Positions 18,378 to 26,584 of a DNA stretch of 64,000 nt are shown here, piece by piece. Positions within the stretch are counted from its first letter, which is position 1. The number at the start of each line of letters is the position of its first letter. A program made the translations under genes and the position numbers. The notes under the pieces were generated by a model that was not told the origin of the DNA, searched no databases, and worked only from the letters and a program-made list of their open reading frames with translations. This DNA comes from Paraflavitalea sp. CAU 1676 (lineage in GTDB: Bacteria > Bacteroidota > Bacteroidia > Chitinophagales > Chitinophagaceae): assembly GCF_029223285.1 (NCBI RefSeq), contig NZ_JARHUJ010000010.1:340820-404819 (forward strand), in the 5' to 3' direction.

Positions 18378-18911
18378 ATGCATAGAGGACTTTCTTACAC
18401 GATTTTATTGTATATCAGCACGTTCGTTATTGCTTTTTCGTCTTGTTCGAGCAGTAAACCGTCCACATCCAGCTCAAAGCCATCCGGTACCACGAGTCGG
18501 CCTTCCGTACCCAAACCGTCTACAGCCAGCGTGGCGCCGGCATTGGAAGATCAGATTCTGACGCTTGTTAACCAACACCGCAAAAAGATGGGGTTGGCGC
18601 CCTTGCAGTCCAATTCAGTGATAGAAACGGAGGCTCGCCGGCACACCGTGTCGATGGCCTCAAAAAAGACACCATTTGGCCATAATGGATTCAACTATCG
18701 CAGCAAGGTGATCACGACCAAGGTACAGGGCATCACCGCTACGGCAGAAAATGTTGCCTACGGAAGCCGTTCGGCCCAGGAGGTAGTGGAGGGCTGGCTT
18801 AATAGTCCGGGCCATCGCAAGAACATTGAAGGTCGATACCGCCTGACCGGTATCGGCGTGGCCAGGGATTCGAAAAGCACCCTTTATTTCACACAGATAT
18901 TTGCGAATTAG
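18378..18911 (+). CDS. CAP-domain (SCP/PR1-like) lipoprotein
   Basis: A 177-residue secreted lipoprotein: the signal ends at Cys23 (FSSC), then a Ser/Pro/Thr-rich linker (about 24-55) leads to a CAP domain (55-177). CAP marks are 'ILTLVNQHRKKMGLAPL', a His in the GHNGF segment, the Glu of TAENVAYG and the SPGHRKNI motif, which bring together the usual His/Glu cavity residues. Proteins of this type in bacteria are surface-exposed; their biochemical activity is mostly unknown. A strong terminator follows about 130 bases downstream. Confidence 0.9.
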   Translation: MHRGLSYTILLYISTFVIAFSSCSSSKPSTSSSKPSGTTSRPSVPKPSTASVAPALEDQILTLVNQHRKKMGLAPLQSNSVIETEARRHTVSMASKKTPFGHNGFNYRSKVITTKVQGITATAENVAYGSRSAQEVVEGWLNSPGHRKNIEGRYRLTGIGVARDSKSTLYFTQIFAN

Positions 18912-19043
18912 GCGAGAAAAAAGCTCCGGCACAACTTGTAAATGAGTATTTACCCGCGATATCAAAAAATGGAGTTGCCAGCTATAGTTATTAGTTGAGG
19001 TTGCCCGTTTCTTATACAGAGGCAGGAAATTACTATTGTATCA

Positions 19044-19076
19044 ACGGACTGTTCTGATGGGCAGTCCGTCTTTTTT
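19044..19076 (+). terminator. Intrinsic terminator of the CAP-domain gene
   Basis: Perfect 8-bp stem ACGGACTG (19044-19051) with CAGTCCGT (19062-19069), followed by CTTTTTT. It is ahead of the convergent S41 peptidase gene. Confidence 0.85.
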
Positions 19077-19136
19077 GTGTGTAGCCTATACATCCTGATA
19101 CATACCTGCAGGGGAATTTCTGGTATATATTATGCC

Positions 19137-20150
19137 TTAGCGTCCGGATACCATCCTTTTGTCCAGCCATTGCTTTGCCGCGGCGATCTTGCGGTCATAC
19201 TCCATCTGGAAGAGATCATCGCCCCCTTCGATCAATAAGTCGGGAGTTATTGCAGCGGTATAGTGATTGCCCTGGCGATCCATCATATACCCCGTGGCAA
19301 GTACCAACGTTATTCCATGGCGCAGCGTCCAGGTATTGTTGCTGGTGATAAGCCCGGCGGTTGGTTCTCCGATCACGATGGTATTCGGCCTCCCTTTGAA
19401 GGCCAGCGTTACACCTTCTGCAGAGCTGGCGGTCTTAGGGCCGGTCAATATTACGACAGGTATCGACGTGCCGGCGATGATACATTTGGGCTGGGGTACT
19501 TCGTAGGAGGTGCCGTTGCCCCAAACCTTCCCGTCTTTAATATAGCTTTTACCATCAGGCTGTCCATTCACATACTTTACTCCACCCGTCATGCCTTCTC
19601 CCAATAATCCCGCCAATGGCGGTAGCATGAACCAGATATTACCACCGGTATTCAATCGCAGATCGATGATCCATCCCTTAATAGTGGCCGGTTGCAGTGT
19701 ACACAAACTATCTGATAGCATCTGTGTAACCAGCGGTAGGTTTTTCGTTGTTCCGCCCGGCAGGCGGAAATATCCGATATCGCCCCATCGTTGTGTTAGC
19801 AACTTAGGGGCTTTGCGCATAGCGCTGTCCAATGCGGTATTGCTCCTGGTGGGTGGTTGTCCGGCAGTCCAGCTGTAGAATTTGCTGTTGGTTTGTATAC
19901 CTCCATGATAATCGCCGATCAGTTCAAACAAATAAGGCATTTTGGCCATCAGGCTGTCTGAATCCTGTATGCCTTTTATTTTATCGTACAGGTTGCCACG
20001 CACTTTGCGCCAGTTCAGCTCATGGCGATGTAATGCATTGTTACGCATAATGTCGATCACCGAATCCAGCAATGGTTGCCATTCTTTTGCCGGTTGAGCG
20101 GTTGCCTGGAAGGCGACAAGTAAGAGTAAGGGGAGAAAGACTTTCTTCAT
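19137..20150 (-). CDS. S41-family (C-terminal processing peptidase-like) secreted peptidase
   Basis: A 337-residue exported serine peptidase with a Sec signal (1-19, cleavage after ATAQ). The S41 core has the strand-turn 'IIDLRLNTGGN' near 161-171 and the catalytic-serine motif TASSAEG at 240-246 (Ser242 likely). No PDZ domain is obvious, so it is smaller than CtpA-type proteases and closer to the short interphotoreceptor-retinoid-binding-like group. Substrate unknown. It lies 133 bases after the eutC stop on the same strand, perhaps as a separate unit. Confidence 0.88.
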   Translation of the reverse strand: MKKVFLPLLLLVAFQATAQPAKEWQPLLDSVIDIMRNNALHRHELNWRKVRGNLYDKIKGIQDSDSLMAKMPYLFELIGDYHGGIQTNSKFYSWTAGQPPTRSNTALDSAMRKAPKLLTQRWGDIGYFRLPGGTTKNLPLVTQMLSDSLCTLQPATIKGWIIDLRLNTGGNIWFMLPPLAGLLGEGMTGGVKYVNGQPDGKSYIKDGKVWGNGTSYEVPQPKCIIAGTSIPVVILTGPKTASSAEGVTLAFKGRPNTIVIGEPTAGLITSNNTWTLRHGITLVLATGYMMDRQGNHYTAAITPDLLIEGGDDLFQMEYDRKIAAAKQWLDKRMVSGR

Positions 20151-20283
20151 GGGCCGAAGGATTGAATGGCTATCGATTTTAGCCTAAGATAGCTGATCAA
20201 CGCATTGCTTGCCCGTCAGCTTCCGATTGTTTACTGAATTAGCGGATGAATGGCAGGAATTGACCGCCCAATTGTGTCGTACT

Positions 20284-21063
20284 TCAACCGTTCAGCAATC
20301 CTTCCTGATCTTTTAGTTCTACTCCGGAAACCCGGAGACGGAGCGATTCGCGGATCAGCCAATACAATTTGTCGGCTGCTGCCTGGTACGACAAACCTTC
20401 CGGGCGTACATTGGATATGCAGTTGCGGGCTTCATCCGTAAGACCTACCCTGGGTTGGTAGGTGATGTAAATTCCCAGGCTATCCGGCGAACTCAATCCT
20501 GGCCGTTCACCGATCAATACTACCACTAATGTTGCTTGCTGTAGCATGGCGATCTCATCGCCGATCGCTACCCGGCCCTGCTGCACCAGACTGACCGGCA
20601 ATAGACGAAGGTTGATGTTCTGTAGCAATGGAATTAACTGCGACAGCAGGGGCACCGCATGATGGTTGACGGCGGTAGCGCTTAATCCATCGGCGAGGAT
20701 GATAGCGATGGCGGCATCGCTGGTGTATGGCGAATTGTTGCCCATCAATTGCGCAACCGATCCTTCATTCAATCTTCTACCTTTATCGGGTCGTTGCAGG
20801 TATTCGTGCCGGTCAGCCGCCTGGCTGTGCAACTGGTTAACAGGCAATCCAAGTACCGTCAGTTGTTGCGTCAATGGTTCCACCTGCAACAGCGAATAAA
20901 CGGCATCGCGCGCATGGGCATGTGCCATCCTGAAAGACAGGACTTCCTGTAGGGGGATAGCTGTGCCGGTTCGGCCCAGCGCTATCCGCGCCGCCGTAAA
21001 AGCACGCAAGGATGCCCATGGGTCGGTGTGGATCAATGCCTGTTGCAGATTGTGTTTGTGCAT
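20284..21063 (-). CDS. eutC: Ethanolamine ammonia-lyase, small subunit
   Basis: The 259-residue light chain of the adenosylcobalamin-dependent enzyme that splits ethanolamine into acetaldehyde and ammonia. The N-terminus carries the signature DPWASLRAFTAARIALGRTG and AHAHARDAV; the C-terminal half has LIGERPGLSSPDSLG and the NCISNVRPEGL segment, which contribute to B12 binding. It is shorter than the enterobacterial protein (about 295) because it lacks part of the N-terminal arm. It follows eutB by 19 bases in the order permease-eutB-eutC. Confidence 0.96.
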   Translation of the reverse strand: MHKHNLQQALIHTDPWASLRAFTAARIALGRTGTAIPLQEVLSFRMAHAHARDAVYSLLQVEPLTQQLTVLGLPVNQLHSQAADRHEYLQRPDKGRRLNEGSVAQLMGNNSPYTSDAAIAIILADGLSATAVNHHAVPLLSQLIPLLQNINLRLLPVSLVQQGRVAIGDEIAMLQQATLVVVLIGERPGLSSPDSLGIYITYQPRVGLTDEARNCISNVRPEGLSYQAAADKLYWLIRESLRLRVSGVELKDQEGLLNG

Positions 21064-21082
21064 GAATAAGCGGGTGAGCTGT

Positions 21083-22456
21083 TTACCAGCTGCTTTGTAA
21101 CAGTTTATGTTGCTTGTCTACTTTCTGTAATTCGCCGGTTTCATTGATGATGCCCTGTCGCATCAACCATGCCTCAAACTCCGGAGCCGGCCTTAATCCC
21201 AACACCTTGCGGAGATACAAGGCGTCATGGAAAGAGGTCGATTGATAATTGAGCATGATATCATCTGCTCCCGGTATGCCCATGATATAATTGCAGCCTG
21301 CCACGCCCAATAAGGTGAGCAGGTTGTCCATATCATCCTGGTCGGCTTCGGCATGGTTGGTGTAACACACGTCTACTCCCATGGGCAGGCCCATCAGTTT
21401 GCCGCAGAAATGATCTTCCAGGGCGGCACGCGTGATCTGCTTTCCATCGTATAGGTACTCCGGACCAATAAAGCCAACTACCGTGTTCACCAGCAGCGGC
21501 GAAAATTGCCGGGCCACCGCATAGGCACGCGCTTCACAGGTCTGCTGGTCAACGCCTGCATGGGCACTGGCTGATAAGGAACTGCCCTGTCCGGTTTCAA
21601 AATACATGACATGGTTGCCCACAGTACCGCGGTTCAATGATAGCGCCGCCTGCTGTGCTTCTGCCAGTATGGAAAGATTCACGCCGAAACTGCTGTTGGT
21701 TTTTTCCGTGCCGCCGATGGACTGAAACACCAGGTCAACCGGCGCCTGCGGCATAATGGAGAGGGCTGTAGTTATATGACACAAGACACAGGTTTGTGTA
21801 GGTATTTCAAATTGCTGCCGTAGTTCGTCCATCATCTGCAGCAATTGCGTGGTCATGGCCGGACTGTCGGTGGCCGGATTGATTCCAATTACTGCATCAC
21901 CGCTGCCATATAACAACCCATCTACCATGCTGGCGGCAATGCCTTTGATATCGTCGGTAGCGTGGTTGGGTTGAAGGCGCACGGAGAACCGTCCTTTCAA
22001 ACCAAGGGTGTTCCTGAACTTTGTCACCACTTCGCATTTACGTGCCACACTGATGAGGTCCTGGTTGCGCATCAGCTTCGATACGGCGGCGACCATCTCA
22101 GGCGTAAGTCCGCGGGCAATATACCGAAGCATCTCACTATCTGCGGCATCGCTCAGCAACCAGTCGCGCAATTCGCCTACCGTAAAATGCGCCACGGGAG
22201 CGAAGGCCTGTGTATCGTGGGTGTCGATGATGAGCCGGGTAATTTCATCGGTTTCGTAAGGGATGACCACTTCCTGCAGAAACTGTTGAAGGGGAATATC
22301 AGCCAGCACGATTTGAGCAGCAACCCGTTCTTCATAACTCTCCGCCGTTAAACCGGCCAACGCATCCCCCGAACGGTAGGGAGTTGCTTTTGCCAATACA
22401 GTCTTCAGATCAATGAAGTTGTATGTAATATTGCCAATAGTGGTGTTATAAATCAT
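21083..22456 (-). CDS. eutB: Ethanolamine ammonia-lyase, large subunit
   Basis: The 457-residue catalytic heavy chain. Typical segments are GLTPEMVAAVSKLMRNQDLI, RLQPNHATDDIKGI, DGLLYGSGDAVIGINPATDS and the C-terminal NYIMGIPGADDIMLNYQ, which build the TIM-barrel active site. Length matches the family (about 455). Its ATG lies one base after the permease stop, so translation is likely coupled. No reactivating factor EutA, aldehyde dehydrogenase or microcompartment shell gene is in the window, so acetaldehyde must be handled by enzymes encoded elsewhere. Confidence 0.97.
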   Translation of the reverse strand: MIYNTTIGNITYNFIDLKTVLAKATPYRSGDALAGLTAESYEERVAAQIVLADIPLQQFLQEVVIPYETDEITRLIIDTHDTQAFAPVAHFTVGELRDWLLSDAADSEMLRYIARGLTPEMVAAVSKLMRNQDLISVARKCEVVTKFRNTLGLKGRFSVRLQPNHATDDIKGIAASMVDGLLYGSGDAVIGINPATDSPAMTTQLLQMMDELRQQFEIPTQTCVLCHITTALSIMPQAPVDLVFQSIGGTEKTNSSFGVNLSILAEAQQAALSLNRGTVGNHVMYFETGQGSSLSASAHAGVDQQTCEARAYAVARQFSPLLVNTVVGFIGPEYLYDGKQITRAALEDHFCGKLMGLPMGVDVCYTNHAEADQDDMDNLLTLLGVAGCNYIMGIPGADDIMLNYQSTSFHDALYLRKVLGLRPAPEFEAWLMRQGIINETGELQKVDKQHKLLQSSW

Positions 22457-22457
22457 A

Positions 22458-23789
22458 CTATGCTTCTGATTCTAAAATTACATCTTTCCCCGCGGTCTGC
22501 CTGTGCTTGCCAAGCGCCATAAAAACCACAGCGATCAGTGCAAAGCAGGCAAAGAACAATAAAGAAAGCCATCGGTTGTAATAGACGATGGCGATAAGCG
22601 CCACTATGGATAACAGTAGTGCAATGGCAGGAAACCAGGGATAAAAGGGCACTTTAAAAGGACGGGGCATACCCGGCGCTTTGAAGCGCAGCACGAACAG
22701 GCTGATCATGCTCATGATATACATCACCACGGCGCCCAACACCGAAAGGATCACCAATTGATCTGTTTTGCCGATAAACAAAGCAGCAATGCCGAACAAG
22801 GCACCAGCCAGCAACGCCCAATGTGGCGTGCCATGCCGCTGGTTTACGCCCGCCAGGAACCGGGGGAGGTAACCACTTCGTGCCTGGGCAAACAGCTGAC
22901 GCGAATAACCGATAATGATGCTGTGGAATGATGCAATGAGACCAAACAACCCAATGCCGGCAAATAATTTGGTAATGCTGTTGTCTTTTCCCAATACGAT
23001 CCCTATCGACTCGGGCAAGGGATAATCGATCGCTGTGAGCAATTGCCAGTCGGTGATCCCGCCGGTAAATACCATTACTCCGATCGCCAGCAACATCAGG
23101 GTTAAAATGCCGGAGATATAGCCCTTCGGAATTGTTTTGTCGGGTTGCTGTACTTCTTCTGCCACCATGGCCACCCCTTCGATGCACACATACAACCAGA
23201 TGGCAAATGGCAGGGCGGCAAACACGCCTCCCCATCCATCTTTGATGGGATTGCGCAGGAAATTTTCCGATTTGAACGAAGGAGCCACAATGCCCATATA
23301 GATCAGCAACTCACCGACCGCCAATAATGTCATTACCAGCGTAAAGGTGGCCGACTCTTTCATGCCGAGCAGGTTGATGCCGGTAAAAATAAGGTAACAG
23401 GCGATGGCTGTCCATAAAACCGGCAGCGATGGATAGAGAAAATGCACATAGTTGCCGAGTGCGAAAGCAATGGCCGGTGTGGCGAATAGGAACTCTATGA
23501 GGGTAGCATATCCCGCTATCAGTCCACCCAATGGACCCAATGCCTTATACGAATAAGCAAACGGGCCGCCCGCATGCGGAATGGAGGTGGTAAGTTCCGT
23601 AAAACTGAAGATGAAGGTGATATACAGTATCGTAATGATGACGGTGGCTATGAGAAACCCGACCGTGCCGGCCACGCCCCAGCCATAGTTCCAACCGAAA
23701 TATTCACCGCTGATTACCAATCCCACGGCTATCGCCCAAAGGTGTATTGGACGTATTACTTTTTTTAATCCCGTCGTGGGTTCGCTCAT
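22458..23789 (-). CDS. eat: Ethanolamine permease (APC superfamily)
   Basis: A 443-residue, about 12-helix transporter of the amino acid-polyamine-organocation family. The opening 'IRPIHLWAIAVGLVISGEYFGWNYGW' and the later 'IEGVAMVAEEVQQP' segment match ethanolamine permeases known next to eutBC outside enteric bacteria. It provides the substrate for EutBC. It is first in the three-gene operon; an inverted repeat lies just before its start codon. Substrate is inferred from sequence pattern and neighbours together. Confidence 0.9.
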   Translation of the reverse strand: MSEPTTGLKKVIRPIHLWAIAVGLVISGEYFGWNYGWGVAGTVGFLIATVIITILYITFIFSFTELTTSIPHAGGPFAYSYKALGPLGGLIAGYATLIEFLFATPAIAFALGNYVHFLYPSLPVLWTAIACYLIFTGINLLGMKESATFTLVMTLLAVGELLIYMGIVAPSFKSENFLRNPIKDGWGGVFAALPFAIWLYVCIEGVAMVAEEVQQPDKTIPKGYISGILTLMLLAIGVMVFTGGITDWQLLTAIDYPLPESIGIVLGKDNSITKLFAGIGLFGLIASFHSIIIGYSRQLFAQARSGYLPRFLAGVNQRHGTPHWALLAGALFGIAALFIGKTDQLVILSVLGAVVMYIMSMISLFVLRFKAPGMPRPFKVPFYPWFPAIALLLSIVALIAIVYYNRWLSLLFFACFALIAVVFMALGKHRQTAGKDVILESEA

Positions 23790-23801
23790 AAACAGCCAGT
23801 T

Positions 23802-23819
23802 TGCCTTAAAAATAAGGCA
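23802..23819. promoter_or_regulatory. Inverted repeat in the eut operon leader
   Basis: TGCCTTA-AAAA-TAAGGCA (23802-23819) forms a perfect 7-bp palindrome 13 bases upstream of the permease ATG. It could be an operator or an mRNA hairpin blocking translation. No cobalamin riboswitch is visible in this leader. Confidence 0.4.
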
Positions 23820-23919
23820 TGTGGCGATGGAAAATTAAGGTTGCAGGAAGATTCGGCTAATAATTTTCCTGTTTGACGGGCTAAGGAGAAGTATGTTGAA
23901 ATTTATTGATGTGCTGGCG

Positions 23920-24288
23920 TCAGGCAAAGATATAACCCAGAAAGGTGAGTACAGTGGAGACGAACATCATGGTGGCCACGCTGAATTGGGTGGAAGGTAA
24001 CTCCACTTCTTCGTCGACCATCTTGAAATTAGCTTTGCAAACGATGCAGAGTTTTAGTCCGACGGTGGCATCGTAAAATCCAATCACATTGTTGACGATA
24101 AGCGCCATGAGCAGATCGAATTCGCGCGAAAGGAGGTAGCCAAAATAAGTGTAAAGTATGGCAGATGCAACACTAAGCCAGGTATACTGGAAGTTGAATT
24201 TGCGGGACGCAATGGCACCTAAGGTTGCAATCAGTGTTACAACCAGCAGTCCACATAACAATACCGGTATAACATTAATATAGTTCAT
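23920..24288 (-). CDS. Small integral membrane protein of unknown function
   Basis: A 122-residue protein with four hydrophobic stretches (about 4-27, 37-52, 58-75 and 101-121), so likely a small multi-pass inner-membrane protein; between the third and fourth lies a short cysteine-containing segment (LKLCIVCKANF) and an acidic stretch (DEEVELP). I do not recognise a family. It lies 130 bases upstream of the ethanolamine permease on the same strand, and a longer gap with a terminator precedes it. Confidence 0.65.
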   Translation of the reverse strand: MNYINVIPVLLCGLLVVTLIATLGAIASRKFNFQYTWLSVASAILYTYFGYLLSREFDLLMALIVNNVIGFYDATVGLKLCIVCKANFKMVDEEVELPSTQFSVATMMFVSTVLTFLGYIFA

Positions 24289-24374
24289 GTTGAATGGCAG
24301 GTGGAGATAAGTAACCGACGGTAAATGTAATCAATCAGTTAATAGGTAACAAGCTGCAATGCGGAAAATTAAAA

Positions 24375-24395
24375 GCCCGGCAGGAATTGCCGGGC
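24375..24395 (-). terminator. Intrinsic terminator of the DinB-like gene
   Basis: On the minus strand GCCCGGCA and TGCCGGGC form a perfect 8-bp stem with a 5-base loop, followed by TTTTAATTTT. The site is 36 bases beyond the DinB-like stop codon. Confidence 0.85.
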
Positions 24396-24431
24396 AAAAA
24401 GAAAAGGAATGAACGGGTTTTTGATAAATGT

Positions 24432-24947
24432 CTAATGTTTTTGGTCGAGGTAGATCAGCTGACCGAGGTGATAAGCCTCGTGATTGGTACGGTTGATGAG
24501 GATGTTCAGCTTGTTGCGGTGTGGCTCTTTGGCAAAATCTTCGGGCGATATGGAATTGTGACGGGTAAACCATTCGTCGGCGGGCAGTTCGGTAAAATAG
24601 GCCGCAAGCCGGGCGTTGAGCGTGTGCCAGTTTGATTTGAGGGTTTCCAATGCAGGCGCTGGTGTACCTGCCCGTTCTTTTTCTCCGGTGAAATGTACTT
24701 CGAGATCGGGAAACAATTTATCGCCAAAGCCGAGCAGGGGGATCATTCCGTCATTCACTGCAATGAGGTGCCCCAGTATCCAGGTGCCGGAATTCCGGCC
24801 GGGCGCCGTAGGTGAGGCGAGCTGTTCGTCGGTAAGTTTGTCGAGGAGTTTATTGAACCGCGTATTCTGTAATTCCCAATTCGAGATCACCATCTTGATA
24901 AATAGTTCTTTGTCGATTACGGTAGTCGTTGATGTTTGAGATGCCAT
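24432..24947 (-). CDS. DinB-family protein
   Basis: A 171-residue four-helix-bundle protein of the DinB/YfiT-like metal-binding superfamily. The three expected metal-ligand histidines are recognisable: one in WILGHLIAVND, and two in NRTNHEAYHLGQL near the C-terminus. Members act as thiol-dependent transferases or have no known activity; no specific role can be assigned. It has its own terminator, so it is probably a single-gene unit. Confidence 0.85.
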   Translation of the reverse strand: MASQTSTTTVIDKELFIKMVISNWELQNTRFNKLLDKLTDEQLASPTAPGRNSGTWILGHLIAVNDGMIPLLGFGDKLFPDLEVHFTGEKERAGTPAPALETLKSNWHTLNARLAAYFTELPADEWFTRHNSISPEDFAKEPHRNKLNILINRTNHEAYHLGQLIYLDQKH

Positions 24948-25032
24948 GATAATAGTTTTAGTGGATGGATAGGCTGGTGATTATAACAGGCGAAGCCCTG
25001 CTTTGTTGCAAGCGCTTACAACAACCGCTTCC

Positions 25033-25066
25033 AAAAAAAGCCCGGCACAGCAGTTGCTGGCCGGGA
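25033..25066 (-). terminator. Intrinsic terminator of the four-helix membrane protein gene
   Basis: On the minus strand CCCGGC ... GCCGGG (25060-25065 with 25041-25046) with an inner CAGCA/GCTG pairing is followed by CTTTTTTT. Confidence 0.8.
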
Positions 25067-25136
25067 CTCTGGTTGATCATGGCTATGTTTGCCCGGTACG
25101 AGCATCGACTCGCAGGGTGGGGTAGATAGGTAAACT

Positions 25137-25520
25137 CTACCGCACTGTACTCAATTGCCTTAGCCCCCGTGTTTGCAGCCAGGCCATCAGCGCTACCCAG
25201 CCGGCTACACCGGTGATAAGCAGGTAGCCCAGGAAGGTGAGGCCAAACAACTGAGGCACTACGATGACTAAACTTTCCACCACCCACACTATGTCGAGCA
25301 CAATGATCAGCTTCACCCATCCTTTTTGCGGGGTGGCTTTGCGGCTTTGTATCCATACCAGGGAGGCAAACACGATGAGGAAGAGACCTGCGGCCACAAA
25401 AGGCCAATGGAGCCCGGCGCCAAACAGGTTGGCAGTGAGGCCGGGAAACAGCACGAGTAACAAACCGGTTGCACCAGAGGTCAATGCGTTGATCAGTAAT
25501 ACATTTTTTAACCTATTCAT
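25137..25520 (-). CDS. Small four-helix membrane protein of unknown function
   Basis: A 127-residue protein with four predicted membrane helices (about 7-32, 39-56, 69-90 and 93-114). The first helix begins 'LLINALTSGATGLLLVLFPG', a pattern common in small Bacteroidota membrane proteins of no known role. It is divergent from the AraC regulator with only about 50-70 bases between them, so the pair very likely shares a control region and the regulator may control this gene. Confidence 0.7.
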   Translation of the reverse strand: MNRLKNVLLINALTSGATGLLLVLFPGLTANLFGAGLHWPFVAAGLFLIVFASLVWIQSRKATPQKGWVKLIIVLDIVWVVESLVIVVPQLFGLTFLGYLLITGVAGWVALMAWLQTRGLRQLSTVR

Positions 25521-25590
25521 GTTGTTTAATTTTTAGTACCCCACAAATGTAGATTGGGCGTCCGGCGGCGAATTGATAAATTGCGACATA

Positions 25591-26562
25591 ATGAGTATCC
25601 TCGCCATTCACCTCTATCATTTCATGGACTATGCCCGGGTAAGGGGCATTGCGTGGCAGGATATGTTGTTGCTCCTGCCGGATCCGCCCGAAGATCTGCT
25701 GAATGAACAGGCAGTGGTAGCGGAGGAAGAGGTGTACGCAGTATTGAAATTCATCGATGATAAACTGGACGATAAATGCTGGGGTATTTCCTGCGCGCAT
25801 TTTATTTCCCTGAAGCTGCTGGGGTTGATCTACCGGATATCGCTGCAGGTAACTACCATACAGGAAGCGCTGCATTATTTACAAAGCTACCTGGTGGCGG
25901 CCGTGCCGATAGTAGCCGTTGATACCACATTGAAGGAAGAGTCCGTTACTCTTAAGTTTACGATCAATAACAAGGCCTCTTCGCTCAACCGTATCCTGCT
26001 GGAGTATACGTTGGCAGTAGTGGGCCGTGAATTACGGATGATGGCTGGCGAGGATACTACCATTACCCTGTATTCGCCTCATTGCAACGATCTATACCCG
26101 GCAGCATGGCAAGCCGGCGATGAATATACCGTGGTCTTTGAGCCGGTGGTATTAAAGGCTGCTTTGAAAAATACGAGTCATCTCCATGTTGATATCCTGG
26201 TGCCGGAATATTTACGTATGATCGTGCAACTGCAACCCGATGTTAGTTTTGCCGGTAAGGTAAAAACGATCCTGTTGTCTATGTCGAATCCGCAATTGCC
26301 GAATATCCAGGAGGTATCGGAAGCCCTGTACCTCACTCCCCGCACCTTACAAAGGCGGCTGGGTGCAGAAGGCGTTACCTTCCGCGAGGTGCTGGAAGAG
26401 ATCAAGAAACAAATATGCGCCTTGTTGCTGCGGCACGACCGGTATTCCATTTCCGGCATCTCCACCATATTGGGTTATGCAGAGCCGGCCGCTTTCATTC
26501 ATTCTTTCAAAAAGTGGTATGGCGATTCGCCCGACAGAATGCGTAAGGTCATGAACAGGTAA
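25591..26562 (+). CDS. AraC-family transcriptional regulator
   Basis: A 323-residue activator-type regulator: an N-terminal arabinose-binding-like/OruR-type sensing region (1-210) and a C-terminal AraC double helix-turn-helix (about 225-323) with 'LTPRTLQRRLGAEGVTFREVLEEI' and 'ISTILGYAEPAAFIHSFKKWYGDSPDRMR'. I start at the ATG at 25591; an in-frame TTG at 25573 would add six residues. The gene is divergent to a small membrane protein and convergent with the WGR/LRR gene (22-base gap). It is not a typical EutR, and the ethanolamine operon is almost 2 kb away with other genes between. Confidence 0.9.
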   Translation: MSILAIHLYHFMDYARVRGIAWQDMLLLLPDPPEDLLNEQAVVAEEEVYAVLKFIDDKLDDKCWGISCAHFISLKLLGLIYRISLQVTTIQEALHYLQSYLVAAVPIVAVDTTLKEESVTLKFTINNKASSLNRILLEYTLAVVGRELRMMAGEDTTITLYSPHCNDLYPAAWQAGDEYTVVFEPVVLKAALKNTSHLHVDILVPEYLRMIVQLQPDVSFAGKVKTILLSMSNPQLPNIQEVSEALYLTPRTLQRRLGAEGVTFREVLEEIKKQICALLLRHDRYSISGISTILGYAEPAAFIHSFKKWYGDSPDRMRKVMNR

Positions 26563-26584
26563 CCAATACCTGCTTTGATCATTC

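Noticed and set aside
25591..26562. Reading the AraC regulator as EutR for the ethanolamine operon
   Set aside because: It is almost 2 kb from the operon with other genes in between, has an arabinose-binding-like sensor region and a divergent neighbour that is a better target.
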